DNA of 6,729 nt, taken from assembly GCA_025927665.1 (NCBI GenBank), contig JAICKZ010000180.1, forward strand, positions 1-6,729, read 5' to 3'. The position numbers and the translations under genes were made by a program. This document shows positions 1-4,942 of the stretch, one piece after another. Under the pieces are notes generated by a model that searched no databases, had not been told where the DNA came from, and worked only from the letters and a program-made list of their open reading frames with translations. The DNA comes from Steroidobacteraceae bacterium. GTDB lineage: Bacteria > Pseudomonadota > Gammaproteobacteria > Steroidobacterales > Steroidobacteraceae. How positions within the stretch are numbered: the first letter of the stretch is position 1; every line of letters begins with the position of its first letter.

Positions 1-108
1 ATCGATACGTCCGAAAAAATCGGGCGCACCAATGTTCAGTGAAATACCTATATCGGCAAACGCCGGTGTAACCACTGCAAGACTCAATGCAATTAATATA
101 TATTTCAA
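1..108 (-). CDS. Small secreted protein, 5' end only (partial at left edge)
   Basis: Only the first 36 codons lie in the window. They encode a clear Sec signal peptide, MKYILIALSLAVVTPAFA, with a predicted cut after AFA (residue 18). The mature protein begins DIGISLNIGAPDFFGRID. This opening (D-[IV]-G-[IV]-S-x-x-I-G-x-P-x-F-[FY]-G-x-I-D) matches, from memory, a group of small exported proteobacterial proteins of unknown function. The start is TTG at 106-108. It follows AAGGAG with a 7-base gap, an in-frame TGA lies at 124-126 upstream, and no ATG or GTG fits between them. The protein should be periplasmic or outer-membrane associated. No function is assigned. The reading frame is firm; the family resemblance is recalled, not searched. 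Confidence 0.75.
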   Translation of the reverse strand, partial: MKYILIALSLAVVTPAFADIGISLNIGAPDFFGRID

Positions 109-202
109 AATAGGGCTCCTTGTTCAAGTTGAGAACTATGCATCACACACCGCGTGGAAGCTGATGAGTAGCAATACATAGTCATTCGCAATATTAGGGT
201 AG

Positions 203-220
203 AGTGTATTTAAATGCACT
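203..220. promoter_or_regulatory. 18-bp near-perfect palindrome, candidate operator
   Basis: AGTGTATTTAAATGCACT is an uninterrupted dyad with one mismatched pair (T207/G216). Its right half overlaps a second inverted repeat, AAATGCA (212-218) with TGCATTT (230-236). It lies about 95 bases upstream of the TTG start of the leftward secreted-protein gene, so it could bind a dimeric regulator of that gene. This is inferred from symmetry and position only; no regulator is identified. Confidence 0.35.
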
Positions 221-443
221 TAAAATCACTGCATTTGACCAACGATATGATCGAAATGCGACATTCAACAGCCTTGCTGAAGTTTCTAACGTTGCAGTGC
301 CGATGCTGCAATGGCATATCGATTATCAGCATATCGGTATCGCAGCATTTTGAATTCAACGAATAGCCAAGCAACCTTGATCACACTTGCATCCAGCGAG
401 GTACAACAGTCTGCAGGCATAATCGTGCTTGCACCATCTGTGC

Positions 444-473
444 TTGTGTTGCTTTCTGCTGTAGTGGTAATTT
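444..473 (+). promoter_or_regulatory. Possible sigma70-type promoter for the 515 gene
   Basis: TTGTGT (444-449) and TAATTT (468-473) are separated by 18 bases and resemble -35 and -10 boxes with two mismatches each. Transcription would begin near 480 and leave a leader of about 35 bases that includes the GTGACA/TGTCAC inverted repeat. This is a weak match chosen because of its position; other weak matches exist nearby. Confidence 0.25.
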
Positions 474-514
474 TGTGACAAGATTAATCAGGCTGTCACT
501 CGAGGAAATAGCCA

Positions 515-769
515 ATGAAATTCATCTCCATGCGCGTTCGTAATTCAATCGTCATGCACGGATACGCGGATGATAATTCAGAGATCATCGATGAAGTCAA
601 AGACGAAGAGTTCGTCGAGAAGCTGATCGCAATCGATCGCATTCAATCTGTCTCTGAGAAGTACATTCTTGTCTCTTCATCTCATGGACGCGTTCTGTAT
701 TGGGAGTATGAAGGTACGCTCGCGACTATTAAGGCCAGATTATCTAATGCCGGGCTTGTCGTGGCTTAA
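515..769 (+). CDS. Hypothetical 84-residue soluble protein
   Basis: The ATG at 515 follows GAGG with a 9-base gap, a good Shine-Dalgarno arrangement; a second in-frame ATG at codon 6 lacks one. The protein is small and acidic, with no signal peptide and no membrane segment. The middle (about residues 19-40) is rich in Asp and Glu (DDNSEIIDEVKDEEFVEK). The C-terminal half alternates short beta-like stretches (KYILVSSSHGRVLYWEYEG) with a probable helix (TLATIKARLSNAGL). That pattern suggests a small alpha/beta fold, but I do not recognise the family. It is the only plus-strand gene in the left half and stands alone, facing the minus-strand cluster across the REP-containing intergenic region. 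It is believed real because of the ribosome site and an unbroken frame with ordinary codon use. Confidence 0.65.
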   Translation: MKFISMRVRNSIVMHGYADDNSEIIDEVKDEEFVEKLIAIDRIQSVSEKYILVSSSHGRVLYWEYEGTLATIKARLSNAGLVVA

Positions 770-835
770 TTGTGTATCACGATCAATTCGGACACCGATT
801 CCGCAGTGATTTCCATCAGGTGCTCCGTTGTAAAG

Positions 836-860
836 TAAGCCATTGATTCCGGCTTAATTT
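836..860 (+). terminator. Weak hairpin, possible terminator of the 515 gene
   Basis: TAAGCC (836-841) pairs with GGCTTA (851-856) across a nine-base loop and is followed by ATTT. The stem is only six pairs and the T-run is short. It lies 67 bases beyond the stop codon, the right place for a terminator, but the structure is marginal. Confidence 0.3.
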
Positions 861-900
861 AAGTTGAAATATAATCATACATCTATCAATTAATTAATTC

Positions 901-990
901 GTTCATGCTGAGCTTGTCGACGGGTTCTCAACTCCAGCGAAAGGTTGATACAAGTCGAATGATGAATGGTTCGACAGGCTCACCGTGAGC
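901..990. repeat. REP-like palindromic pair (TGAGCTTGTCGA family)
   Basis: The left unit (901-921) reads GTTCATGCTGAGCTTGTCGA plus C. The right unit (969-990) begins GTTCGACAGGCTCACC and ends in the exact 13-base palindrome GCTCACCGTGAGC (978-990). The two units are imperfect inverted copies around the shared core TGAGC(T/C)TGTCGA, with a 47-base spacer. This core is familiar from repetitive extragenic palindromic elements scattered through many proteobacterial genomes, which sit between convergent genes as this one does (the 515 gene and the 1173 gene face each other). Other copies in the genome cannot be seen from this window. Confidence 0.6.
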
Positions 991-1065
991 GGTTATTAAT
1001 CAAGGCCACTTGCCTATCAAGTGATCCATTAATCTTATCAATCAGACTCACTCTATATGTTTTCG
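991..1065. other. Rest of the convergent intergenic region, small hairpin
   Basis: No gene is seen here. CACTTG (1007-1012) and CAAGTG (1018-1023) form a six-pair hairpin with the loop CCTAT, flanked on both sides by the heptamer ATTAATC (995-1001 and 1029-1035). No adjacent T-run makes it a clear terminator for either neighbour. Confidence 0.35.
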
Positions 1066-1185
1066 CATTAACGCTGCGATCGAATATTACTGTGTTCCTA
1101 CACGGTCATTTGAATTACGTGATAGCAGCCATTCAGAATTAGGAAAGCTGACAACAAATCTATCGATCGAAATTACCGGTTGGGT
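1066..1185. repeat. Long foldback at the 3' end of the 1173 gene (attC-like?)
   Basis: CGATCGAATA (1077-1086) pairs with TATCGATCG (1161-1169), leaving one extra base in the left arm. A second stem nests inside it: TTCCTA (1095-1100) with TAGGAA (1140-1145). The structure is bordered by CATTAAC (1066-1072) and GTTGGGT (1179-1185). The right border overlaps the last codons of the gene. Inverted arms with one unpaired base and AAC/GTT ends recall long integron attC sites. The left border departs from the RYYYAAC consensus at two bases and the spacers are unequal (4 and 9 bases), so the assignment is tentative. Confidence 0.3.
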
Positions 1186-1664
1186 CGTGTGGCGGCCCCA
1201 TCCGAATCCATTGAGTGCTTAAGTTGATCAATGCGCGATTGCTGACGGCGAAAGACATGAGCAACCCAGATTTTTGAGATTTTGGCGCGCAACCAAGTAA
1301 ACAGAATTACCACCAGACCTAGCGCAATACATACATCATCCGCTGGTGCTGTAACATTAGGAATGAATGCTCTAAAAACACCATAAAGCAACGTTAAAAT
1401 ACCTATGCTATATACGATCTTGGTATGCCAACCTGATATTTTCAATTGACGAGCAACGCGCTTTTGCCGTAGTCCTTCTTCGGCGGTGGCCTCTTGCACC
1501 ATCAGCGCCTTGTGCGATGAAAGATCGCTGATACCTCTCCTTGACAACTCTTCTGCTAGTGCTTGCTTAGCCTCAGGGACTAGATTGCATGTGAGGGCAA
1601 TATGAATAAGCTCTTCATCGCGAAGATCTGCGTAATGTTGTTGAAATTGCGCGACGGTTGCCAT
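1173..1664 (-). CDS. Small membrane-anchored protein with N-terminal helical domain
   Basis: The proposed 163-residue product starts MATVAQFQQHYADLRDEELI. Residues 8-45 (YADLRDEELIHIA, then LVPEAKQALAEELSRRGI) form an amphipathic helical unit. From memory this D-E-E-L...A...AL..EL.RRG(I/L) pattern recurs at the N-terminus of small bacterial membrane proteins of unknown function. Two hydrophobic segments follow, about 83-101 and 110-126, then a basic, probably cytoplasmic tail. The start is uncertain: ATG at 1664 begins the conserved-looking part, but no Shine-Dalgarno precedes it. In-frame ATGs at 1691 and 1703 would add an unlikely hydrophobic tail (MLILMTLVLYHLP). It is the last gene of the five-gene minus-strand series. 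No function can be assigned. Confidence 0.6.
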   Translation of the reverse strand: MATVAQFQQHYADLRDEELIHIALTCNLVPEAKQALAEELSRRGISDLSSHKALMVQEATAEEGLRQKRVARQLKISGWHTKIVYSIGILTLLYGVFRAFIPNVTAPADDVCIALGLVVILFTWLRAKISKIWVAHVFRRQQSRIDQLKHSMDSDGAATRPNR

Positions 1665-1769
1665 AGGTAGATGATAAAGCACTAACGTCATCAATATCAA
1701 CATGACACAAACAAAGCGCGAAGCGATGTGTGAGTCGGGCGGCCATATACTGTGAACATGATTAACTTG

Positions 1770-2117
1770 CTATGCATCGTTGCTCAACGAGAAGCCGCTG
1801 AAATTGCCATCCCAATATTGTGAGCCGAATACGTAGATTTCAAGAAACGTGACACAACCACTTTTGACGAATAAAGTGGCGCTCATGCCATTTGAAATGC
1901 CTGGCATTGAAATTAACGACTCAAGATTAAAGTGGCCGTCAGGAATATCGACTAACGCTGAGCTTGGGGCGAAATTGGTATAGCTACCGGCGCCCGTGAT
2001 TTTTCGACTCGATACCCTAAGGTTGCCAAGCATCGGTTGCAACCATGTATTGCTTTGAGCAATGCGCTCCAACACCGCCGCTTCAAATTGATTGAGTATC
2101 GCTTGTTCTGAATGCAT
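1770..2117 (-). CDS. Hypothetical 115-residue protein with TGxGxxTxF-type motif
   Basis: The N-terminal third (about 1-35) looks helical. It is followed by RVSSRKITGAGSYTNF (34-49), then GHFNLESLISMPGISNGMSA (61-80) and LFVKSGCVTFLEIYVFG (82-98). The order R-x-x-[ST]-G-x-G-x-x-T-x-F, a Gly-rich turn, then hydrophobic strand-turn-strand ending L-E-x-[FY] is one I recall from small uncharacterised proteins in bacterial accessory regions. The role is unknown, and there is no signal peptide or membrane helix. The ATG at 2117 has no ribosome site. It lies inside GTTATGC, the possible right border of the repeat at 2114-2191, so translation may rely on coupling or leaderless initiation. The stop is TAG at 1770. 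Confidence 0.6.
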   Translation of the reverse strand: MHSEQAILNQFEAAVLERIAQSNTWLQPMLGNLRVSSRKITGAGSYTNFAPSSALVDIPDGHFNLESLISMPGISNGMSATLFVKSGCVTFLEIYVFGSQYWDGNFSGFSLSNDA

Positions 2118-2191
2118 AACAGTTAAGCTGAGCGGCGCACGCGCTACTATATGAACGTGATACTTTATCTCTCAGGCGACAATAGTTAAAC
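2114..2191 (-). repeat. attC-like recombination site candidate (best of the set)
   Basis: Read on the minus strand, this 78-base segment begins GTTTAAC (2191-2185), 11 bases after a stop codon, and ends GTTATGC (2120-2114), which contains the next gene's ATG. Inside these borders, GCCTGAG (2177-2171) can pair with CTCAGC (2132-2127), leaving one extra C in the left arm. The spacers are 7 and 6 bases. Outer RYYYAAC/GTTRRRY-like boxes, inner arms with an extrahelical base and a variable centre are the architecture of integron attC sites. GTTTAAC fits the left consensus exactly, while GTTATGC misses the right consensus at one base. The identity is inferred, not proven. Confidence 0.4.
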
Positions 2192-2201
2192 ACGAACTGC
2201 A

Positions 2202-2555
2202 TTAGTACTCAAAATCTTCCGGTGGGCCGAATGCGTAACTTTCCTTGCCCTCCGAATATTCTCTAATCCAAATGTCTCGAGCATCTTCGCCTCGACCACG
2301 AATCCAAAATGAGACCAGCGGGAATTTCGCTGCAAGTCCTGCGAATACATGCATAACGGCAAACGAATTGAGTTTGAAGGCTGCATGCTTTTGAGAGATT
2401 AATTCACTCATGTCCTGAGCAACATCTCGGTGAAATTCGATCTTATCGACAACGGACTCGAGTTCCGGCTGAATGCTCTCTGCATCAAACTCAGGAGCAA
2501 CGTCTCCATTAGATGTATCGAGATACCCAAGGTCTACAGATGTCCACCAACTCAT
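2202..2555 (-). CDS. Hypothetical 117-residue soluble protein (MSWW start)
   Basis: The start is ATG at 2555, preceded by AGGAG with a six-base gap; the frame stays open further upstream (to 2609) but has no ribosome site there. The product begins MSWWTSVDLGYLDTSNGD. A probable helical centre follows (about 30-75), then a beta-like stretch FPLVSFWIRGRGEDARDIWI (78-97), and the acidic end GPPEDFEY. It is acidic and cytosolic, with no signal peptide or membrane helix. I do not recognise a named domain. Single-domain acidic proteins with paired N-terminal tryptophans occur among toxin-immunity and gene-cassette products, but nothing here shows such a role. The gene sits between two attC-like repeats (2114-2191 and 2571-2633), with a 15-base leader from the latter, as in a compact gene cassette. 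Confidence 0.65.
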   Translation of the reverse strand: MSWWTSVDLGYLDTSNGDVAPEFDAESIQPELESVVDKIEFHRDVAQDMSELISQKHAAFKLNSFAVMHVFAGLAAKFPLVSFWIRGRGEDARDIWIREYSEGKESYAFGPPEDFEY

Positions 2556-2570
2556 ATCTTTCTCCTGAGT

Positions 2571-2633
2571 GCGTAACGCTTGAGTTGAATATTCAGGTGA
2601 GCGAATCAAATGTGATTGATGAATTTGTTAGGT
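2571..2633 (-). repeat. attC-like boundary element, degenerate
   Basis: On the minus strand this 63-base segment runs from ACCTAAC (2633-2627, an exact RYYYAAC) to AACTCAAGCGTTACGC (2586-2571). The stretch AACTCAAGCGTTA is the same 13 bases I recall from the right end of the aadA-cassette attC site, which then continues GAT. Against an intact site, the right box GTTACGC breaks the GTTRRRY consensus at one base, and the expected left inner arm complementary to TTCAAC is absent. It is therefore a decayed site or a coincidence. It lies between a membrane-protein gene and the ribosome site of the next gene. Confidence 0.35.
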
Positions 2634-2671
2634 ATTGATTGCTTTAGCAAAAGTAAGTAGTGAGCACCCTG

Positions 2672-2995
2672 TCAACTCTCAGGTTCTAAATTTTGAGATT
2701 TCGATATGGCAGATGGCTTCATTCTTATAACGCCGGTCATGATGAGCACGATACCTAACACACAGCATGTTATAAGGCCCAACCACATAATAATAGGCAC
2801 AATTAACCCCGCTATTGAACCATCGGATTGGAAGAAAAAGAAGAGCTTGTGATTTTTAATGAAAGCGATAATGCCAAGCAGTAGAAAGCCCGGACCAAGT
2901 ACGTATGCACTAAACCGCGGAAGGTAATATCCAAGCGCAAAAACAATTGCGATAGCGATTATCATCCATAAAAGCCAAGTACTAAGAATAGACAT
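2672..2995 (-). CDS. Small integral membrane protein, 107 residues
   Basis: The product is almost entirely hydrophobic. Probable membrane segments lie at about residues 4-24 (LSTWLLWMIIAIAIVFALGY), 28-46 (around VLGPGFLLLGIIAF) and 63-90 (GLIVPIIMWLGLITCCVLGI and onward). A short loop, KNHKLFFFFQSDGS, separates helices 2 and 3, and a polar tail (RMKPSAISKSQNLEPES) ends the protein. The ATG at 2995 is chosen because it opens directly into the first helix. The frame continues upstream to 3148, but that stretch is polar and overlaps the tautomerase gene. A weak GGGT lies about 9 bases before the ATG. The family is not recognised; it could be a channel-like or accessory inner-membrane protein. 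It is the second gene of the minus-strand series, 70 bases below the tautomerase stop. Confidence 0.6.
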   Translation of the reverse strand: MSILSTWLLWMIIAIAIVFALGYYLPRFSAYVLGPGFLLLGIIAFIKNHKLFFFFQSDGSIAGLIVPIIMWLGLITCCVLGIVLIMTGVIRMKPSAISKSQNLEPES

Positions 2996-2997
2996 GT

Positions 2998-3059
2998 TAT
3001 CAACCCGATTGTTAGACGTTCTTAGAGCGATCACTTTTACAAAGCATTTTAAGTTGAAC
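2998..3059 (-). repeat. Weak attC-like boundary between tautomerase and membrane gene
   Basis: On the minus strand GTTCAAC (3059-3053) lies six bases after the tautomerase stop, and GTTGATA (3004-2998) lies two bases before the next ATG, giving 62 bases. The five-base cores TCAAC and GTTGA are complementary. No convincing inner arms are seen, and GTTGATA fails the consensus at its last two positions. It is listed because its placement repeats the pattern at 2114-2191 and 2571-2633. Confidence 0.2.
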
Positions 3060-3065
3060 GTTGCG

Positions 3066-3461
3066 CTATACCTCAACCTTGAAGCCAAGTTCAACATCAC
3101 ATCCCGCTTGACCGCCACGAATACCCCAATTTTCTTTGGTGATTTCACGCAACAGAATTTTTACATGGTTCTTAGGAATACCCAATGATTCAAGATTATT
3201 AACAATAGCCTTGTAAAGATTACGTTTCGCATCGAGAGAACGGCCTGCAAAAACATCAATACTGATGTGCGTATAAAGCGCTGGCTTATCTTTATCCGGT
3301 GGACAGGCGAAGCGATGTGGTTCGTGCACTACAAGTCGAACATTTCTATCGTGAGGTAAGATTTTGAAAGCTTCTCGTAAAGCAGCGTGCACAGCTTCCA
3401 TCAGTGCAATTTCTTTTTCAGGTGAGTATTGCTGTCTAACCTCAATCAATACACTGGGCAT
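3066..3461 (-). CDS. Tautomerase family protein (Tautomerase_2 type)
   Basis: This 131-residue protein belongs to the 4-oxalocrotonate tautomerase/MIF superfamily, whose members use an N-terminal proline, exposed by removal of Met, as general base in keto-enol isomerisations. Pro2 is present (MPSVLIEVRQ). Family landmarks follow in order: RLVVHEPHRFACPP (42-55), YTHISIDVFAGRSLDAKR (63-80), LYKAIVNNLESLGI (82-95) and the signature ENWGIRGG (110-117), then GFKVEV at the end. Length and motif order fit Tautomerase_2. The physiological substrate is unknown; the cytosol is the expected location. The start has a Shine-Dalgarno (AGGA, 6 bases before ATG), and an extended -10 promoter lies about 45 bases upstream. 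As the first of five minus-strand genes with no terminator between them, it may head the transcription unit. Confidence 0.88.
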   Translation of the reverse strand: MPSVLIEVRQQYSPEKEIALMEAVHAALREAFKILPHDRNVRLVVHEPHRFACPPDKDKPALYTHISIDVFAGRSLDAKRNLYKAIVNNLESLGIPKNHVKILLREITKENWGIRGGQAGCDVELGFKVEV

Positions 3462-3503
3462 GTGGCTTCCTATAGGAATTTTGTTACGATTGTTGTTGGA
3501 TGC

Positions 3504-3512
3504 ATTGTATCA
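3504..3512 (-). promoter_or_regulatory. Extended -10 promoter for the tautomerase gene
   Basis: On the minus strand this reads TGATACAAT, an extended -10 element (TGn followed by TACAAT, one mismatch from TATAAT). No good -35 hexamer stands 17 bases upstream, which extended -10 promoters can tolerate. Transcription would start near 3497 and give a leader of about 36 bases. It could serve all five minus-strand genes down to 1173. Confidence 0.4.
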
Positions 3513-3599
3513 AGTTATCTGCAGAGATTAGATAGACAAGCGCAATCACACTCAACAAATAATATCGTGATTGCCAGTACTGGATTGACTATGCCTATA

Positions 3600-3637
3600 A
3601 AAGAGCACGCCCCGATTTCAACTGAAATCAGGGCGTG
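3600..3637 (-). terminator. Rho-independent terminator of the cytochrome gene
   Basis: CACGCCC (3631-3637 on the complement) and GATTTC pair with GAAATC and GGGCGTG to give a 14-pair stem around a four-base loop, followed on the minus strand by CTCTTTTA. In minus-strand RNA the single off-pair is a U-G wobble, whereas in plus-strand RNA it is a C-A mismatch. This shows which strand the structure is maintained for. It lies 45 bases beyond the stop of the cytochrome gene at 3683 and upstream of the tautomerase promoter, insulating the two. Confidence 0.8.
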
Positions 3638-3682
3638 AAATTATCAATAGAATATTATTGACGTACTGTCATTGGCTGAATG

Positions 3683-4942
3683 TTATTGACATATTGATCC
3701 GGGCATCGCGATAAGACCCCAGACAAAGTCATATCTTTTCTGTCCAGTTTGTTGCGTGACTGCGCCAATCGGTGCAGGGCTATTGAGACCTGGATTGGTG
3801 CCAGCGATGCAACCCTTATTACCAAATGTTGCATAGGCATGACATGAGATGCATGAAGACTGAGCGATCGGCACCCCTGCAAGAATGCGTTCGACTACGC
3901 TATCACCATTCAATAATGGTTGCCCCTTGGTGGCGGGTTGAGTTGACACAAAATCAATCTGTGTGTCTTTTAAGCAGTAGTTCTTCCACACCGCAGGTAA
4001 GCCAGCGAACATCTTGGTAAGCTCAGCAGTTTTATTGCTGCAAGCTTGATATTGAGTGTTAGATGTCGATGCGGGTGGAATGCTTGCATATGCTGCAGGC
4101 ATACCAAACTTATCGTAGCAACCCATGGTGTCGCAACGGCCTGGATTCAACTGATGCTCGAAGGTGGCCCACAGCCAGTTGGGGCGATCCTTGATGCTGA
4201 TATGCATGGATACTAGGGCATAGGCTGTTCCATCTTTTTGTTGTGTAATGAAATAGTTTTTTCTAACAAAGGCCGCATTGACGGGTTGCTTTAAATTAGC
4301 ATTCAACCAAGTGACTATTGTATTCACGGGTACCCAATCAATCTTTATTTCGGTCCCTGCCTTGCTTAAATCTTTTGATTGCGGAAATTCGATCGCTTTC
4401 GATGAGGGAAAGTTTGCTTGTAAACCCGCAGTAGAATAAAGATTGTTTTGTACGATGAAGTCGAATGCAGGCTTATTGCGACGCACTTCTTCTGCCAAGC
4501 AATTGGTAGGTGGTTTGGCAGTAGCAGGCGTTGGGAAATTACCTGCGGCTGCATTGGATGGCTGGCTGCAAGGAACAGGAACACCATTGTCATCGACTAA
4601 AGCTTTCAATCCAGCGGGACGGTGAATACCTAACAGTGTTGTTTGAAAGCGTTTATCGTTGCGTTCAACACTAGGACCACTGGGCCATACGGGTGGCGTT
4701 GTACTTGAATCAAAAGTTTCAGCATCTGTTGCCCACGTTTCAAATGTTAACGCGCCGGTAGGATTAGGTGCGGGCGCAGGTTTAACCACTTCAATAAAAG
4801 ATTGCCAACTGATCTTATCCAAGGCGGCGCCGGGTGAATAGCCTATGCCGGTAGCAGAGGCGGAAGATTGAGCATTTACGGTGCTAGTCAAACCGATACC
4901 GGTAATTACCAATGCGGTTAATACAGTCACTGTTTTCTTCAT
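3683..4942 (-). CDS. Exported single-haem c-type cytochrome-like protein
   Basis: The 419-residue product has a Sec signal peptide (residues 1-24, ending TVNA). A Pro/Ala/Thr-rich stretch lies at about 54-90. A large mostly polar domain contains NWLWATFEHQLNPGRCD (255-271). A covalent haem site CISCH (364-368) sits near the C-terminus. His368 is the proximal ligand; Met415 in the final GLIAMP is a possible distal ligand. W-x-W-x-T-F-E-H followed by a late CxxCH recalls a group of uncharacterised periplasmic haem proteins. Several further cysteines (125, 148, 270, 275, 301, 323, 377, 418) suggest disulfides. The role is presumably periplasmic electron transfer or haem-linked redox chemistry; the partner is unknown. 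The start is supported by AGGAG 8 bases before ATG. The gene is monocistronic by its terminator and divergent from the NTF2-like gene. Confidence 0.8.
   Translation of the reverse strand: MKKTVTVLTALVITGIGLTSTVNAQSSASATGIGYSPGAALDKISWQSFIEVVKPAPAPNPTGALTFETWATDAETFDSSTTPPVWPSGPSVERNDKRFQTTLLGIHRPAGLKALVDDNGVPVPCSQPSNAAAGNFPTPATAKPPTNCLAEEVRRNKPAFDFIVQNNLYSTAGLQANFPSSKAIEFPQSKDLSKAGTEIKIDWVPVNTIVTWLNANLKQPVNAAFVRKNYFITQQKDGTAYALVSMHISIKDRPNWLWATFEHQLNPGRCDTMGCYDKFGMPAAYASIPPASTSNTQYQACSNKTAELTKMFAGLPAVWKNYCLKDTQIDFVSTQPATKGQPLLNGDSVVERILAGVPIAQSSCISCHAYATFGNKGCIAGTNPGLNSPAPIGAVTQQTGQKRYDFVWGLIAMPGSICQ

Larger units (their letters stand above)
109..514. other. Intergenic region with inverted repeats between two divergent genes
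   Basis: About 400 bases without a convincing coding frame separate the leftward secreted-protein gene from the rightward gene at 515. Besides the near-palindrome at 203-220, it holds two mutually exclusive hairpins. TTGCAG (292-297) can pair with CTGCAA (306-311), while the overlapping ATGCTGC (303-309) can pair with GCAGCAT (342-348). The 8-mer GCATATCG is repeated at 314-321 and 329-336 inside the second loop. GTGACA (475-480) and TGTCAC (494-499) form a six-base inverted repeat just before the ribosome site of the 515 gene. None of these can be assigned to a known regulator. Confidence 0.5.

Noticed and set aside
474..499. CRP/FNR-type site from TGTGA (474-478) and TCAC (496-499)
   Set aside because: The half-sites are 17 bases apart rather than the 6 required, so this is only an inverted repeat of unknown role.
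1680..1770. A further attC site between the 1770 and 1173 genes
   Set aside because: GTTAGTG (1686-1680, minus) and a bulged hairpin (1704-1736) are present, but no RYYYAAC box follows the 1770 stop and the right box breaks the consensus, so it is too weak to list.
2556..2609. Longer start for the MSWW protein at 2609
   Set aside because: There is no ribosome site at 2609, while AGGAG precedes the ATG at 2555; the extension also covers the attC-like element.
2996..3148. Upstream extension of the small membrane-protein frame
   Set aside because: It overlaps the tautomerase gene, is polar with no family character, and the hydrophobic protein begins naturally at the ATG at 2995.
3001..3440. 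GTTAGAC (3011-3017) and GTCTAAC (inside the tautomerase gene) as a matched recombination pair
   Set aside because: The boxes are complementary but more than 400 bases apart, far outside attC sizes, and one lies inside a conserved coding region.
3655..4841. Several open frames on both strands inside the cytochrome gene
   Set aside because: They overlap a gene with a signal peptide, haem motif, ribosome site and terminator; none has a ribosome site or recognisable protein features.
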